Notes: generated from the sequence alone by a model not told the origin. DNA of 64,000 bases from Spirosoma validum (GCF_014699035.1 NZ_JACXAA010000013.1:1-64000); one strand, 5' to 3'. Shown: positions 36,806 through 45,558, numbered from the stretch's first letter. Program-made: numbers and translations.

Positions 36806-37552
36806 ATGAACACTAAAACATTACTGTTTAAGTCGTATATATGGGCTTTAATTGCGCTATTAATGCTATCGCCTTATTCATGCACAATGATGGATCATCC
36901 CTGTGCTGCTGAAGCAGCAGCCCTTGCTGCCGCCCAAACGGCAGTGGCTAATGCAGAACAAGCGGAGACTAATGCGAAGAGAGCAAGAGATATTGCAAAT
37001 GATGCATACAATATTGCCATGGGTTTAGAAGATTTGGCAATTCTTGCCCTGAGTGGATGTCTTGCTACCACGCCGTTGGGTTGCGCTTTACTTGCAGCTG
37101 CAGTTGTAGCTGCGCATTTTAATACTCAGAATGCAAAAGATGCCCTGGATCTGCAACAAAGTCTGTACAACCAAGCTATACAGGCAACAAATCAAGCACG
37201 AAGTACGAGACTAGCCGCCTCGAACGCGTTAGCAGCCTGTCTGGCTGCCCATCCGAATGCTGCCATTTCTCCACAAACCCAATCAATAACTGCAGACGTC
37301 TTGCTTAAAAAGGACTTCTTTGAAAAGGAGTTAGTTAGGATTGAGACATTGCAAAAAAATATCAGCAGCAATTATAAAAATACCGAGGATTGGTTATCTA
37401 TCTGCAAAAAAAATGGACAAGATATTACAACTGCATCATCAGCATTGGAAGATGTTCAGAGTCGTATGAACGCTATGAACAAGCAGCATGATGATATCCA
37501 GCGTGACTACAAGGTCGTTTTAGAACAGGTTAAGTCGAGTAAGGATCAATAG
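36806..37552 (+). CDS. alanine-rich coiled-coil lipoprotein, unknown function
   Basis: 248 residues. A signal peptide with lipobox-like LSPYSC precedes a strongly helical Ala-rich coiled coil (about 33-75), a hydrophobic middle with three cysteines (ILALSGCLATTPLGCALLAAAVVAAHF), a second Ala-rich helix, and a charged helical C-terminal coiled coil (about 165-248). The composition resembles Lpp/OmpA-like spacers or chaperone-type periplasmic coiled coils. I do not recognise a family. Monocistronic, followed by a strong hairpin. Confidence 0.7.
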   Translation: MNTKTLLFKSYIWALIALLMLSPYSCTMMDHPCAAEAAALAAAQTAVANAEQAETNAKRARDIANDAYNIAMGLEDLAILALSGCLATTPLGCALLAAAVVAAHFNTQNAKDALDLQQSLYNQAIQATNQARSTRLAASNALAACLAAHPNAAISPQTQSITADVLLKKDFFEKELVRIETLQKNISSNYKNTEDWLSICKKNGQDITTASSALEDVQSRMNAMNKQHDDIQRDYKVVLEQVKSSKDQ

Positions 37553-37573
37553 TTAATTGCACTTTTGGTAAAT

Positions 37574-37619
37574 TGGAGCTATTGAGCCAAAAATATTAGT
37601 TCATGGCTCAATAGCTCCA
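37574..37619 (+). terminator. 16-bp perfect stem-loop after the lipoprotein gene
   Basis: TGGAGCTATTGAGCCA (37574-37589) pairs with TGGCTCAATAGCTCCA (37604-37619) across a 14-nt loop, 21 nt after the stop codon. No long T run follows, so it may be a processing or stability hairpin rather than a classical terminator. Confidence 0.6.
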
Positions 37620-38241
37620 GCAATAAAATAACGCTCGACTTCCTTTTCTCAAACTCGCTTAGGACTTTTATATAACTAAGGTTGTTCTGGCCGGATCGCT
37701 GCTGACGGGCCGGGGCTTAAAGCGGTAAGTATCCAGGGTTGAGGCACTTGTTTGTAAGGCTACCTTTTCGGCTAAAAATCTCTCCAATAAGAGGTTGCAA
37801 CTACCAATCGGGGCCAAATATCAAGTAGGGATTTAATACACTGATTGACAAGTATAAACGTTCATTTTGATTTGTCCTATAGTCAAATGAAAACGTATGG
37901 TTTCAGTTGTTCAAAAGACCATTTTGACGCTGATTTACACCTTTTCGGTTGACTCAACGCGGGCTATTTGAAATCTGGCACGCTTTTGTAGTTGCAACCG
38001 TAAGTTGGTAAATTAAGCGGTGAATACACCTTGTCTGTGATCGTCAAGCACCTGGGAAGGATCTTCATTAGTATACGTTAACTCAGTCCGGCGAAGGAAT
38101 GTTACCGAGGGCGATTGTAAAGAAGTGGGTAGTTCTGCAGAAAAGTACTTTTTTCGTCGTTTGCCTCAAGCAGTGCTTGCAACCGTCTCACTTAGGAGCG
38201 TTTTTTTGGAATGTACAGGGCAAAGGGATAGAGTGTTCCGT
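37620..38241. other. intergenic region
   Basis: About 620 bp with no gene recognised. It contains dispersed repeat copy 6 (38185-38207) beside the 3' end of the head/S74 gene. Confidence 0.45.
38185..38207 (+). repeat. dispersed GTCTCA repeat, copy 6
   Basis: GTCTCA (38185-38190), CTTAGGAGCGTTTTTTT. The closing TGAGA arm is lost, leaving a run of seven T that could terminate rightward transcription. Confidence 0.6.
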
Positions 38242-39288
38242 TTAGGGTTTAAGGGTGAGCGTCTGGCTAATCGGTTGTCCTTGCAGGGCCGCTTCAATCT
38301 TATCCAGACGGGCCTGGGTGTCGCTTTTCAGAGCTGCGTTTTCCTCTCGTAAAATCTTGTTCTGGGCTTCCAGTTTTTCTACTTTCCGAATCAGTGCCTG
38401 AATGGCAATCAGATTCACCCCGTCAAAGTCAGCCTGATTGATGCTCTTATCCTCACCGATGTTACCAAGTGTATCGTGGCCAAAGGCGGCAAAGCAGTCC
38501 TGCGCCATCGGACCATAGTGGCGGTACTGTTTGGCGTCCTGGCCTTTGTAGTTCCAGGAGCCCAGTTTTAACTGGGCAATCTTCTCCAGAAAGCCAGCCC
38601 CATCCACGGAGCGGAAGTTTTCCTTGCGGGTCGAGTCGGAGAGCGTCTGCCAGGCGTTGCCTCCGCTGCTGAGGGAGACGCCTAGGGTTGCCTCGAAATT
38701 AGTGAAGAGTTTGTATCCTCCCGCAAAGCGCATCATCATCTGGTTAGCGGCATCGTTATTGGTGGCGGTAGAATTAATATTGAAATCGCCTAGGATAAAG
38801 CTACCTTGCTGCTGATTGGTGCTTACGTAAGTGCCCAGGGCCGTCGAAAAAGCACCACTGGCTCTGGTTTTGTAGCCCATGGCCGTCGATGCACCACCAC
38901 TGGCGTTAGTTTGGCTGCCCATGGCCGTCGATGCATTACCACCGGCATAGGAATTGTTGCCCAGGGCCGTCGAATAACTACCACTGGCTCTGGAATTATA
39001 ACCTGATCCAAACGAATACCGGCCTATGTTGGTGTTGTCGCTAGCTGAGGAGCGACTCCAGGCATCATTGTCAACATAGCCTGCCCGGAAGGCCCCCTGA
39101 CTGGCGTACCAGATGAGCTTGTTGGCACTACCCACCTGGCTGGTGTCCTCCCCAAACAGCACCGTCTGGCTCCGGGCCACGTTGAAAAAGGCTTTAGGGG
39201 AGCTCGTGCCAATGCCCACCTGGCCTATGCTACGATTAGCCCCTAGGAAAACGAATAAGAAAAGGACTATGAGTACACTTTTTTTCAT
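38242..39288 (-). CDS. secreted protein with YadA-like head repeats and C-terminal S74 chaperone domain
   Basis: 348 residues with signal peptide MKKSVLIVLFLFVFLGANRSIGQ. Residues about 95-155 hold four 14-residue trimeric-autotransporter head repeats (SGSYSTALGNNSYA, GGNASTAMGSQTNA, SGGASTAMGYKTRA, SGAFSTALGTYVST). Then comes a beta region and a peptidase S74 intramolecular chaperone (SDSTRKENFRSVDGAGFLEKI with the Ser-Asp pair, YRHYGPMAQDCFAAFG), ending in a coiled coil (VEKLEAQNKILREENAALK). Expected to be a homotrimeric surface fibre that self-cleaves. The tandem repeats make a visible 42-bp DNA periodicity at 38820-39010. Confidence 0.88.
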   Translation of the reverse strand: MKKSVLIVLFLFVFLGANRSIGQVGIGTSSPKAFFNVARSQTVLFGEDTSQVGSANKLIWYASQGAFRAGYVDNDAWSRSSASDNTNIGRYSFGSGYNSRASGSYSTALGNNSYAGGNASTAMGSQTNASGGASTAMGYKTRASGAFSTALGTYVSTNQQQGSFILGDFNINSTATNNDAANQMMMRFAGGYKLFTNFEATLGVSLSSGGNAWQTLSDSTRKENFRSVDGAGFLEKIAQLKLGSWNYKGQDAKQYRHYGPMAQDCFAAFGHDTLGNIGEDKSINQADFDGVNLIAIQALIRKVEKLEAQNKILREENAALKSDTQARLDKIEAALQGQPISQTLTLKP

Positions 39289-39786
39289 ACTTATTTATTT
39301 TTTTTAGAACAGAATGTATTCGATCTGGCAAAATATTGAGCACTTAGTTGATATTAATTATCAAAGGGTTATATTTAATTACTAAGGTAATAAAAACATA
39401 TAATTTGGTTCGTGCACTATATACATGAGTAGCAGAATTTATATCGTTTAAGTCGATCTATATTTCATTATGCCAGTAGGGATGCTGAAGCCCGTCCCAT
39501 ATGATGCTGATTTGACCAACTGCAAACGCAAAGCGCTCAACATCCGTCTTAAGGTTTTTTGGTCATCAGCTAGGAAGGGCAAAATCGATTGACTTACCGG
39601 GCAGCGCCGTCTGGTGGGAAGCTAACCCTGCCCGCTGCCTTGCATTTAGGGCTGGTTTTCCCCGCTCGGATCGAGCGACTATCCCGTCTCTTTAATCGCC
39701 CCTTTTAGGGTACACTAGTTTTCTATAAATCAGCCGTTCTTTCCCTCTTGCCAAGTTAAGTAGTGGTAAACCTTGATTCGTTACGA
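39289..39786. other. intergenic region
   Basis: About 500 bp without a recognisable gene. It holds a 6-bp-arm palindrome CGCTCG-GAT-CGAGCG (about 39664-39678) and a short match (CCGTCTCTTTAATC) to the reverse strand near 33.92 kb, possibly a degenerate repeat. Confidence 0.4.
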
Positions 39787-40905
39787 CTATGAGCTTGTGC
39801 GAATCAATGGAATAGACGCAATGGGTAGGGGATTGCCTACTTCAACAAACAGCTTCATCAGGGGTTGATTGACGTAATAATTACTACGCCCGATTTTCTG
39901 TTTATGCACAAAGCCCTGCTCGGTCAATAAGTCCAGATAGCGGGTGGCTGTCAGGCGCGTTACGTGCAAATCGTCCATCACAAAATCAATCTTGGTGTAC
40001 GGGTGTCGAAACAAGTTGTTGAGCAAGTCCTGACTATAGAGCTTGGGCAGTCGTTGCCGCAGCATATGCTTATACTGTTGCATCAGGTCACGAATAGCCT
40101 CTACCAGCACAATCGTTTGCCGGGCCGTTTGTTCCACCCCATCCAGCATATACAGTACCCAGCCTTCCCAGTCCTGTTGCTCGCGGACGGCCTGTAGTCG
40201 CTCGTAGTAGCCGCTCTTATGCTGAATAATGTAGCGACTCATGTAGAGGATTGGCAAATGAAGCAACTCTTGCTGTACTAAATACAGCAGGTTAATGATC
40301 CGACCAGTACGCCCGTTGCCGTCGTAGAAGGGATGGATGCTTTCAAACTGGTAATGCACGACAGCCATTTTTACCAGGGGGTCGGCATCAAGCACCGCAT
40401 CGTCGTTGATAAACCGTTCGAGGTTTGCCATCAGGCTTTCAATCTGACCAGCTTCCTGCGGGGGCGTATACACCACCTCTCCAGTTTGTCCATTGCGGAG
40501 CGTAGTGCCAGGTAAACGTCGAAAGCCAGCATTATTCTGCTCTAATTCTTGCTGAATAGCGATAATGTGTCGTAGGGTAAGAAGCTTTTGTTGGCGCACT
40601 AAGGCAAATCCTTTTTTTAGGGCACTGGCGTAGCGTTGTACTTCTTTGGTTGCCGGACTGGCAGCGGTATCGGTAAAGAGTTCGGCTCTAAACAGATCGT
40701 CATGCGTAGTGATAATATTTTCAACCGCCGAGGAATCTTTGGCTTCCTGTAGGGCTAGGGTATTGATCAGGATCGATTCATTGGGAATCGTAGCCGCCAC
40801 GCCTTTGAGCTCTGCCAGATACCGATGTGCGGCCGCTACTTTGCGTAGCACCAGGCGGGTTTCCAGATCAACCTTGGGTGGTAAAGGCGTTAAAACGAAT
40901 GCCAT
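39787..40905 (-). CDS. Fic-family protein (AMP-transferase), class II, self-inhibited
   Basis: 372 residues from ATG 40905; a further ATG at 40998 would add a basic leader that family members lack. The N-terminal Fic_N region has the inhibitory (S/T)xxxE(G/N) motif as SSAVEN, and the catalytic Fic motif is HPFYDGNGRTGR (FESIHPFYDGNGRTGRI). The C-terminal half has a winged-helix-like segment (VTRLTATRYLDLLTEQGFVHKQKIGRSNYYV). It would AMPylate hydroxyl side chains using ATP; the target is unknown. Monocistronic, with no antitoxin neighbour, as expected when the inhibitory helix is in the same chain. Confidence 0.9.
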   Translation of the reverse strand: MAFVLTPLPPKVDLETRLVLRKVAAAHRYLAELKGVAATIPNESILINTLALQEAKDSSAVENIITTHDDLFRAELFTDTAASPATKEVQRYASALKKGFALVRQQKLLTLRHIIAIQQELEQNNAGFRRLPGTTLRNGQTGEVVYTPPQEAGQIESLMANLERFINDDAVLDADPLVKMAVVHYQFESIHPFYDGNGRTGRIINLLYLVQQELLHLPILYMSRYIIQHKSGYYERLQAVREQQDWEGWVLYMLDGVEQTARQTIVLVEAIRDLMQQYKHMLRQRLPKLYSQDLLNNLFRHPYTKIDFVMDDLHVTRLTATRYLDLLTEQGFVHKQKIGRSNYYVNQPLMKLFVEVGNPLPIASIPLIRTSS

Positions 40906-41374
40906 AAGAACAGTAGCAATGATAAGGCACTGAGTACTTATGCATAAAAAGTGGGTTTTTCTATGCACATGGTGTGCAATATATATAGAAAAGGGCATTT
41001 TCTATATATATTATATTCGCTGCGCTTGAGTGCATCTGTAGATGTTGCCCTTAAGATATTCAATCAGCTTGGGCAGTTTCCGCTCAACTTAAGCTTTAGA
41101 TGCGCCTAGAAGCACGTTACAAAATTGATCTCGTAACCAATGTGCGTTTTGGTATAATCAATCCAATCATCGGATACATATAATCTCAAGCAGGAGCATT
41201 TTTTGAGAACAATTGCTCAAGTATAAATCAACTGATCATGCAACGCAGTAATCATTTTTACACTCTTTGCAAAAGTATAGGATTGGCCTGGCTACAACTA
41301 GGTAAGCTTATTACTACCAAAAATTAACCAGAAGTAGAAAAGGTAAACACCTTCAACACCTGAAAGCAAATTAT
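40906..41374. other. intergenic region
   Basis: No gene recognised. It contains repeat copy 7 (41183-41208) and the AT-rich upstream region of the Fic gene. Confidence 0.45.
41183..41208 (+). repeat. dispersed GTCTCA repeat, copy 7
   Basis: ATCTCA (41183-41188), AGCAGGAGCATTTT, TTGAGA (41203-41208). Confidence 0.6.
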
Positions 41375-42256
41375 ATGATGGGTTACTCCCCAATAATGGC
41401 TATAGCCACCGCTCTGTTAATGAGTCCACTGTATACGCAAGCTCAACTCGCTGGTGTTCCTTTACACTTTGCCGATACGGCGGCTGGGCCAAGCTATGCC
41501 TTCCTCCGCAGTTCGACGGATGAGCCCTATCTGATCCAGCTACGCACCAAATACCAGCTCAACCAGCTGCTGGCCAAGAGCCAATCGGACTATGAACGGG
41601 TACGTCTGATGAGCAAGTGGGTACGAACCCAGTGGGAGCACAACGGCAGTAATGAGCCTCAGCGAGAAGAACCCATGGCCATCCTGGAAGAAGCCGCCAC
41701 GGGTAAACAATTTCGGTGCGTGGAATATTCGATTGTCCTGAGTGGCGCATAGAACTCAGTCGGAATTCCAGCCCGCGTGCTGGGCTTAATGATGGACGAT
41801 GTGGAGACGCGCCAGACGGGGGCGGGTCATGTGGTGGCGGAAGCCTATTTAGCCGACTTAAAAAAATGGGTGATGATTGACGGCCAATGGGATGTCACCC
41901 CGGTGCTCTACGGCAAGCCCCTCAATGCCGTGGAACTTCAGCGGGCTCTAGTAAGCAAGAGTCCTAATGTAGGCGTAGATAGTTTTTCGGGTGTAGAACC
42001 AAGTGGCTATTTCAGGTGGATTTTGCCTTATTTATTCTATTTTGATACCAAGATAGATGGCCGTTTCGGTCCTGGCAAACTGGTGTATGCACGCCATTCG
42101 GAGGCCCTCATTTTAGGGCCGGTTGGGGCCAAAGCGCCGAGGGTTTTTCAGCAGGTTTATCCCATAAAGAACGATCTCTATACCCATTCGCTTAACGCGT
42201 TTTACGCCCCACCCGGCGAGGGGTCAAAACCGGGTAATGCGAAAAGTACCAAATGA
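41375..42256 (+). pseudogene. transglutaminase-like gene with an in-frame amber codon
   Basis: A 293-codon frame with a signal peptide and a single TAG at 41750-41752, between SIVLSGA and NSVGIPARVLGL. The family has a leucine there (LN.VGIPAR), so TTG to TAG is likely. All three catalytic residues survive: Cys in FRCVEYS, His in GHVVAEAYL, Asp in MIDGQWDV. There is no other lesion. As written, the first product ends right after the catalytic cysteine helix and the second part lacks a proper start. It sits 70 bp before the putative metalloprotease. Confidence 0.85.
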
Positions 42257-42326
42257 TAATCGAATAGGCGTTTGCGAACTCGTCTTCAAAGAAGAACCCT
42301 GTTGAGGCCTATTACTGGCGTTTGCT

Positions 42327-43433
42327 ATGAAAATAACCCTACTATTCTTGGTCTGGCTTCTAGCCATTGGACACCTGTCGCGCAGCCAATCGTTGGCCGC
42401 TCCTGAAGCGAAAATAACGATACAACTTGATTTTGAGAGTGCTAAAGCCATCATTGGGTTGTTGACCAAAACTCAGGTAACCGATGCAGAATTAAACCAA
42501 GTGGCCAAACTGTATGGCAATCAGCAGTTGATTGCTAAAGTGAGCAGTTATGATCAGACCGGGACAGAAGCGGTCTCTAAGCAAACTCTACGCGAGCTGA
42601 TCGAAACCGGGACAGTTAACGGAAAAGACCCCTTTGAGTGGAAAGTAGTCAAAACTAGTCTAGGGGCCGTTCAGCACATGATTGGTGAACTGGAAACTAA
42701 AGGCCCCTTTCTGGACGATGTGAAGCGTTGTCTAATTCCCTATTGCCCGCCGACCACCAGTCCGATAACCGCTCGCGCCTGCTTTTTAGTCGGGGGGGGC
42801 GCACTGGGCTTTACCATTGGGGATGATGATACGTTTAACGTCGCCCTTCACAAGATCGGTACCGATTATGAAGGCTTGGTGTCGTTAGTCACTCATGAGC
42901 TCTACCACACCGTTCAGCAGGTGGGCCAACGTGCCCGAAAAAAAGGGCCGCTGGCCGGGAATCTGCCGAAGCCCGTAGCCACTACGTCGATGTTGCTGAC
43001 TAATTTATGGTCCGAGGGGACCGCTCAGTTGGTCGGCGATGTCACGACGAGCGGAAAGCCTACCTCGTTCATGCAGCGACAGAGCGAGTACCAACAAAAC
43101 CGCCAGCGCATGCGGCAGAATTTTGTGTTGTTTGAAAGCTTACTTTTTTCCGCGTATTATGATTCGACGGCCAGTGAGGAACAATTGTACAATGTCGGGT
43201 TCACGACCGTTTTTGACCAAACGGCTTATTACACCGGCTACCGAATGGCCAAAGAGATTGAAACCCACAAAGGGAAGGCCGTTTTAGCGACGTTGATCAA
43301 CCAAAGCCCCCTTGATTTCTGCCGGGTTTATATGCAGCTCTACAAGGAGTTTCCCAACCAGATCAACTTTAAATTTAGCTCGGCTACCGAAGCGATCCTG
43401 GCCAAACTAGAGCCTTGGCGGGATAAGATTTGA
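42327..43433 (+). CDS. secreted putative zinc metallopeptidase (DUF5700-like)
   Basis: 368 residues with signal peptide MKITLLFLVWLLAIGHLSRSQ. The zinc-binding motif is HELYHT (VTHELYHTVQQ, residues about 193-203), with a downstream Glu in LWSEGTAQLVGDV as third ligand. The layout (FDVALHKIG-like strand, HExxH, SEGxA) matches DUF5700 proteins of Bacteroidota. Substrate unknown. Follows the broken transglutaminase on the same strand. Confidence 0.8.
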   Translation: MKITLLFLVWLLAIGHLSRSQSLAAPEAKITIQLDFESAKAIIGLLTKTQVTDAELNQVAKLYGNQQLIAKVSSYDQTGTEAVSKQTLRELIETGTVNGKDPFEWKVVKTSLGAVQHMIGELETKGPFLDDVKRCLIPYCPPTTSPITARACFLVGGGALGFTIGDDDTFNVALHKIGTDYEGLVSLVTHELYHTVQQVGQRARKKGPLAGNLPKPVATTSMLLTNLWSEGTAQLVGDVTTSGKPTSFMQRQSEYQQNRQRMRQNFVLFESLLFSAYYDSTASEEQLYNVGFTTVFDQTAYYTGYRMAKEIETHKGKAVLATLINQSPLDFCRVYMQLYKEFPNQINFKFSSATEAILAKLEPWRDKI

Positions 43434-43470
43434 GGTATTTCTAGGTTGATTCATGCCATCATATCTCGGT

Positions 43471-43537
43471 AAACGCCCTATTTACGGAGCAAATAGATGA
43501 AAGCCTATTCGTCTTATACGGGAGCCTTATGTGAGAG
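43471..43537 (+). repeat. dispersed GTCTCA repeat, copy 8
   Basis: AAACGCCCTATTTACGGAGC at 43471, AGATGAAAGCCTATTC, GTCTTA (43511-43516), CGGGAGCCTTATG, TGAGAG (43532-43537). It lies between the metallopeptidase gene and the IS5 element. Confidence 0.7.
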
Positions 43538-43683
43538 ATATTTAGGAAGAGCTACAACTACCAACCTTTAGAGCATGTTGGGGATTGAGAAAGGTTGAGA
43601 GTCGTGCCAACTTTGTGGTCGCCAAACTACAAAGTCATGACCAAACAGTGGCAGCCACTGACCGACCCTCAATGGGCCGCAAT

Positions 43684-43699
43684 CGCTCCGGCGACCCGG
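43684..43699 (-). mobile_element. 16-bp hairpin insert, copy 6
   Basis: Plus strand CGCTCCGGCGACCCGG; minus strand reads stem CCGG, loop GTCG, stem CCGG, tail AGCG. It splits CAAT from TTCGCC in the IS5 transposase. Identical to copy 7. Confidence 0.78.
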
Positions 43700-44224
43700 T
43701 TCGCCTTTTTTCGATCTCAAACGTAAGCGTAAACACAATCCACGTCAGATGATCAACATTATTCTGTGGCTTCTGCGAACCGGTTGTCAGTGGCGAAATC
43801 TACCCAAGGAATGGCCCAACTGGCAGGCCGTTTACTATTACTTTGACCAGTGGAAGCAGGATGGCACCTTCGAGCGAATCAATTGGGCGTTGAATCAGTT
43901 GGATCGTAAACGAGTCGAAAAACAAGATTACCCTTCTGTATTATGTATTGATTCACAAAGTGTTAAGTTGAATTCTATGATCTATGAATATCGGGGTACA
44001 GATGCCAACAAACGGGTCAATGGTCGCAAACGGCAACTTGTTGTCGACACCCAAGGCCGACTCTGGCTGGCGACTGTTCATGCTGCCAATCAAGCGGATG
44101 GTCCCGCTGCTGTTTCGCTAATTGACGATATACTGTGGCGGGTGGGCGAACGGCTAGAAAAAGTGTATGGTGACCAATCGTATAATGGTGTTTTTGCCAA
44201 CGCCTTGCGGAGTGGTCGATTGAT

Positions 44225-44240
44225 CGCTCCGGCGACCCGG
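44225..44240 (-). mobile_element. 16-bp hairpin insert, copy 7
   Basis: Plus strand CGCTCCGGCGACCCGG, identical to copy 6 541 bp away. It splits GATTGAT from TTTGAG in the same transposase. Minus-strand orientation. Confidence 0.75.
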
Positions 44241-44571
44241 TTTGAGAAAGCTTCGCGGCCTGAATCGGCCCAAGGGTTTGTACCTGTTGCCAAACGTTGG
44301 GTCGTTGAGCGAACCATTAGCTGGACCAATTACTTCCGTCGCATCGTCAAAGATTACGAGTATACGTTATTATCTTCGGTCAACTGGCTGTATTTGGCTA
44401 ACATCCAACTAATGCTTCAACGAATCGAACCTGATTACAAAAGATAATTCCCCAACACATTCTAAGTCATCTACAATTACTTCCGGATCGCCAGTTTGAG
44501 TGATAATGAGGCTGGATTGCTGGCTGGGTTTACCTGTTAAATCCCAAACGGAGATGCCATAAATAGAACAA

Positions 44572-44578
44572 TTATTTA
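44572..44578. repeat. IS982 target-site duplication, left
   Basis: TTATTTA at 44572-44578 equals TTATTTA at 45552-45558. Removing IS982 and one copy restores the pentapeptide gene reading frame (DAILNNCSIYG). Confidence 0.85.
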
Positions 44579-44661
44579 ACCTAAGTTGTGCGGTATAAGA
44601 TGGCCTGACTAAAAAAGCATGGTTTGAATAGTTTTGAGTCGCCAAACCTAAACCATTGACC

Positions 44662-45535
44662 ATGCTCCACTTCGACACCGACGACTTGCGCGATGTGTTC
44701 GTGTACGCAATGATAGACGACTATCTCAAAACTTGCAACTACTCTCCCTCCACGAGAGCTTCCGCTACCGGTCAACTACCCAAACTGACCGATACCGAAG
44801 TCTTGTTTGTGTTCATGATAGCTTGTCTTGATTACGGGGGCAACTGCCAGCAAGCCATGCGCGCCATGAAACGCGCTCATAACATTTCTCACAAGCTCAG
44901 TCGCTCCCAGTTCAATCGACGAGTCCATGCCTTGCAGGACCGTTTACAGGAGTTGTTAGCCTTACTCAGTAGTTGGGCGAAGGCCGAGAATACCCAGTTT
45001 GCCATTGATTTGTGCCCTTTGCCGGTTTGTAAAAACATTCGCATCAGCCGGTGCCAGTTAGTCGAGGGGGAGGCTTACCGAGGGTATAACGCCAGCAAGC
45101 GGGAATATTTTTATGGCTACAAAGTGCACTTCATCACGGCGGCTGATGGACGTATTGTAGAGTTCGAACGGTCCGCCGTCGCGGTTTACTCCCGGCAGCA
45201 TCCATGACCAAGTTGGTTTTGAGCTGTTGAGTTTTGACTTACCGGTTGCCAGCGCGGTCTATGCCGACAAAGTTTATAATCATTACGCCCAGGAAGCTTT
45301 GCTGGCTCAGGCGGCAGGGATTGCCTTTCAGCCGATCCGGCGTAGCAACTCACGTCATGCTGACAATACCTATTGCATCAACTGGCTACGCCAGCAGGCT
45401 CGCCATCACATCGAAACGGATATTAGCTAGTTAGTCAGCCGCTGGCCTCGTCGGATTCACGCGGTGACGGCCAAGGGGTTTTTGCTCAAAGCGATAGGTT
45501 TCATTATGGCTCACAATATCCTGTTCTACTTTTAA
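44662..45535 (+). pseudogene. IS982 transposase with one 16-bp insert and one amber codon
   Basis: It starts at ATG 44662 (MLHFDTDDLRDVFVYAMIDD). Family motifs: LPKLTDTEVLFVFMIACLDYGGN, SRSQFNRRVHAL, AIDLCPLPVCKNIRISRCQLVEGEAYRGYNASKREYFYG in pieces. Insert 45168-45183 breaks the frame after RIVEFE; removal gives FTPGSIHDQVGFELLSFDLP and VYADKVYNHYAQEALL. A TAG at 45428-45430 replaces a likely CAG (DIS-Q-LVSRWPRRIHAVTAKG). Corrected length is 286 codons ending FMAHNILFYF-like (IMAHNILFYF). Two independent lesions make it inactive. Confidence 0.85.
45168..45183 (+). mobile_element. 16-bp hairpin insert, copy 8
   Basis: ACGGTCCGCCGTCGCG: stem ACGG, loop TCCG, stem CCGT, tail CGCG, between TTCGA and GTTTA in the IS982 transposase. 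Fifteen of 16 bases equal copy 1, 31 kb away in an unrelated gene. Confidence 0.8.
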
Positions 45536-45551
45536 TCACACAACTTAGGTT

Positions 45552-45558
45552 ATTTAGT
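45552..45558. repeat. IS982 target-site duplication, right
   Basis: TTATTTA, matching 44572-44578. Confidence 0.85.

Larger units (their letters stand above)
43637..44447 (+). pseudogene. IS5-family transposase with two identical 16-bp inserts
   Basis: Removing 43684-43699 gives MTKQWQPLTDPQWAAISPFF followed by DLKRKRKHNPRQMIN and the normal DDE transposase (WLLRTGCQWRNLPKEWPNW, CIDSQSVKLN, DTQGRLWLATVHAANQADG with the second Asp, YGDQSYNGVF, and KRWVVERTISWTNYFRRI with the Glu). A second identical insert at 44225-44240 lies near the C-terminal third. There, a one-base loss just upstream (GCCCAACGCC to GCCAACGCC, inferred) plus the 16 bp keeps the frame but scrambles about nine residues (expected QRLAEWSID before FEKASRPES). 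Corrected length is 260 codons. The copy is probably dead. Confidence 0.8.
43571..44462 (+). mobile_element. IS5-family insertion sequence
   Basis: 892 bp bounded by imperfect inverted repeats: left GAGCATGTTGGGGATT (43571-43586), right end reading GAATGTGTTGGGGAAT on the minus strand (ends 44462). The right flank is the pentapeptide gene (VDDLE). The left flank does not continue that gene, and no target duplication beyond TA is seen, so DNA beside the left end was deleted or rearranged after insertion. Confidence 0.8.
44579..45551 (+). mobile_element. IS982-family insertion sequence
   Basis: 973 bp with inverted ends (left ACCTAAGTTGTGCG, right end on the minus strand reading CCTAAGTTGTGTG) and a 7-bp target duplication TTATTTA on both sides. 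It is inserted in the pentapeptide-repeat gene. Confidence 0.88.

Noticed and set aside
38806..39011. Repetitive open frames on both strands across the head-repeat region
   Set aside because: They are out-of-frame readings of the 42-bp tandem repeat of the S74 fibre gene.
9207..41752. Recoding of TGA/TAG (selenocysteine, alternative code) to explain in-frame stops
   Set aside because: TGA and TAG end many intact genes here, no selenocysteine-type stem-loop was evident after the stops, and the affected positions are ordinary Trp, Leu or Gln sites in the families.
43706..43711. Programmed frameshifting at a T6 run in the IS5 transposase
   Set aside because: The needed shift is +1, which does not fit a -1 slippery heptamer, and removing the 16-bp insert just upstream restores a normal protein without any shift.
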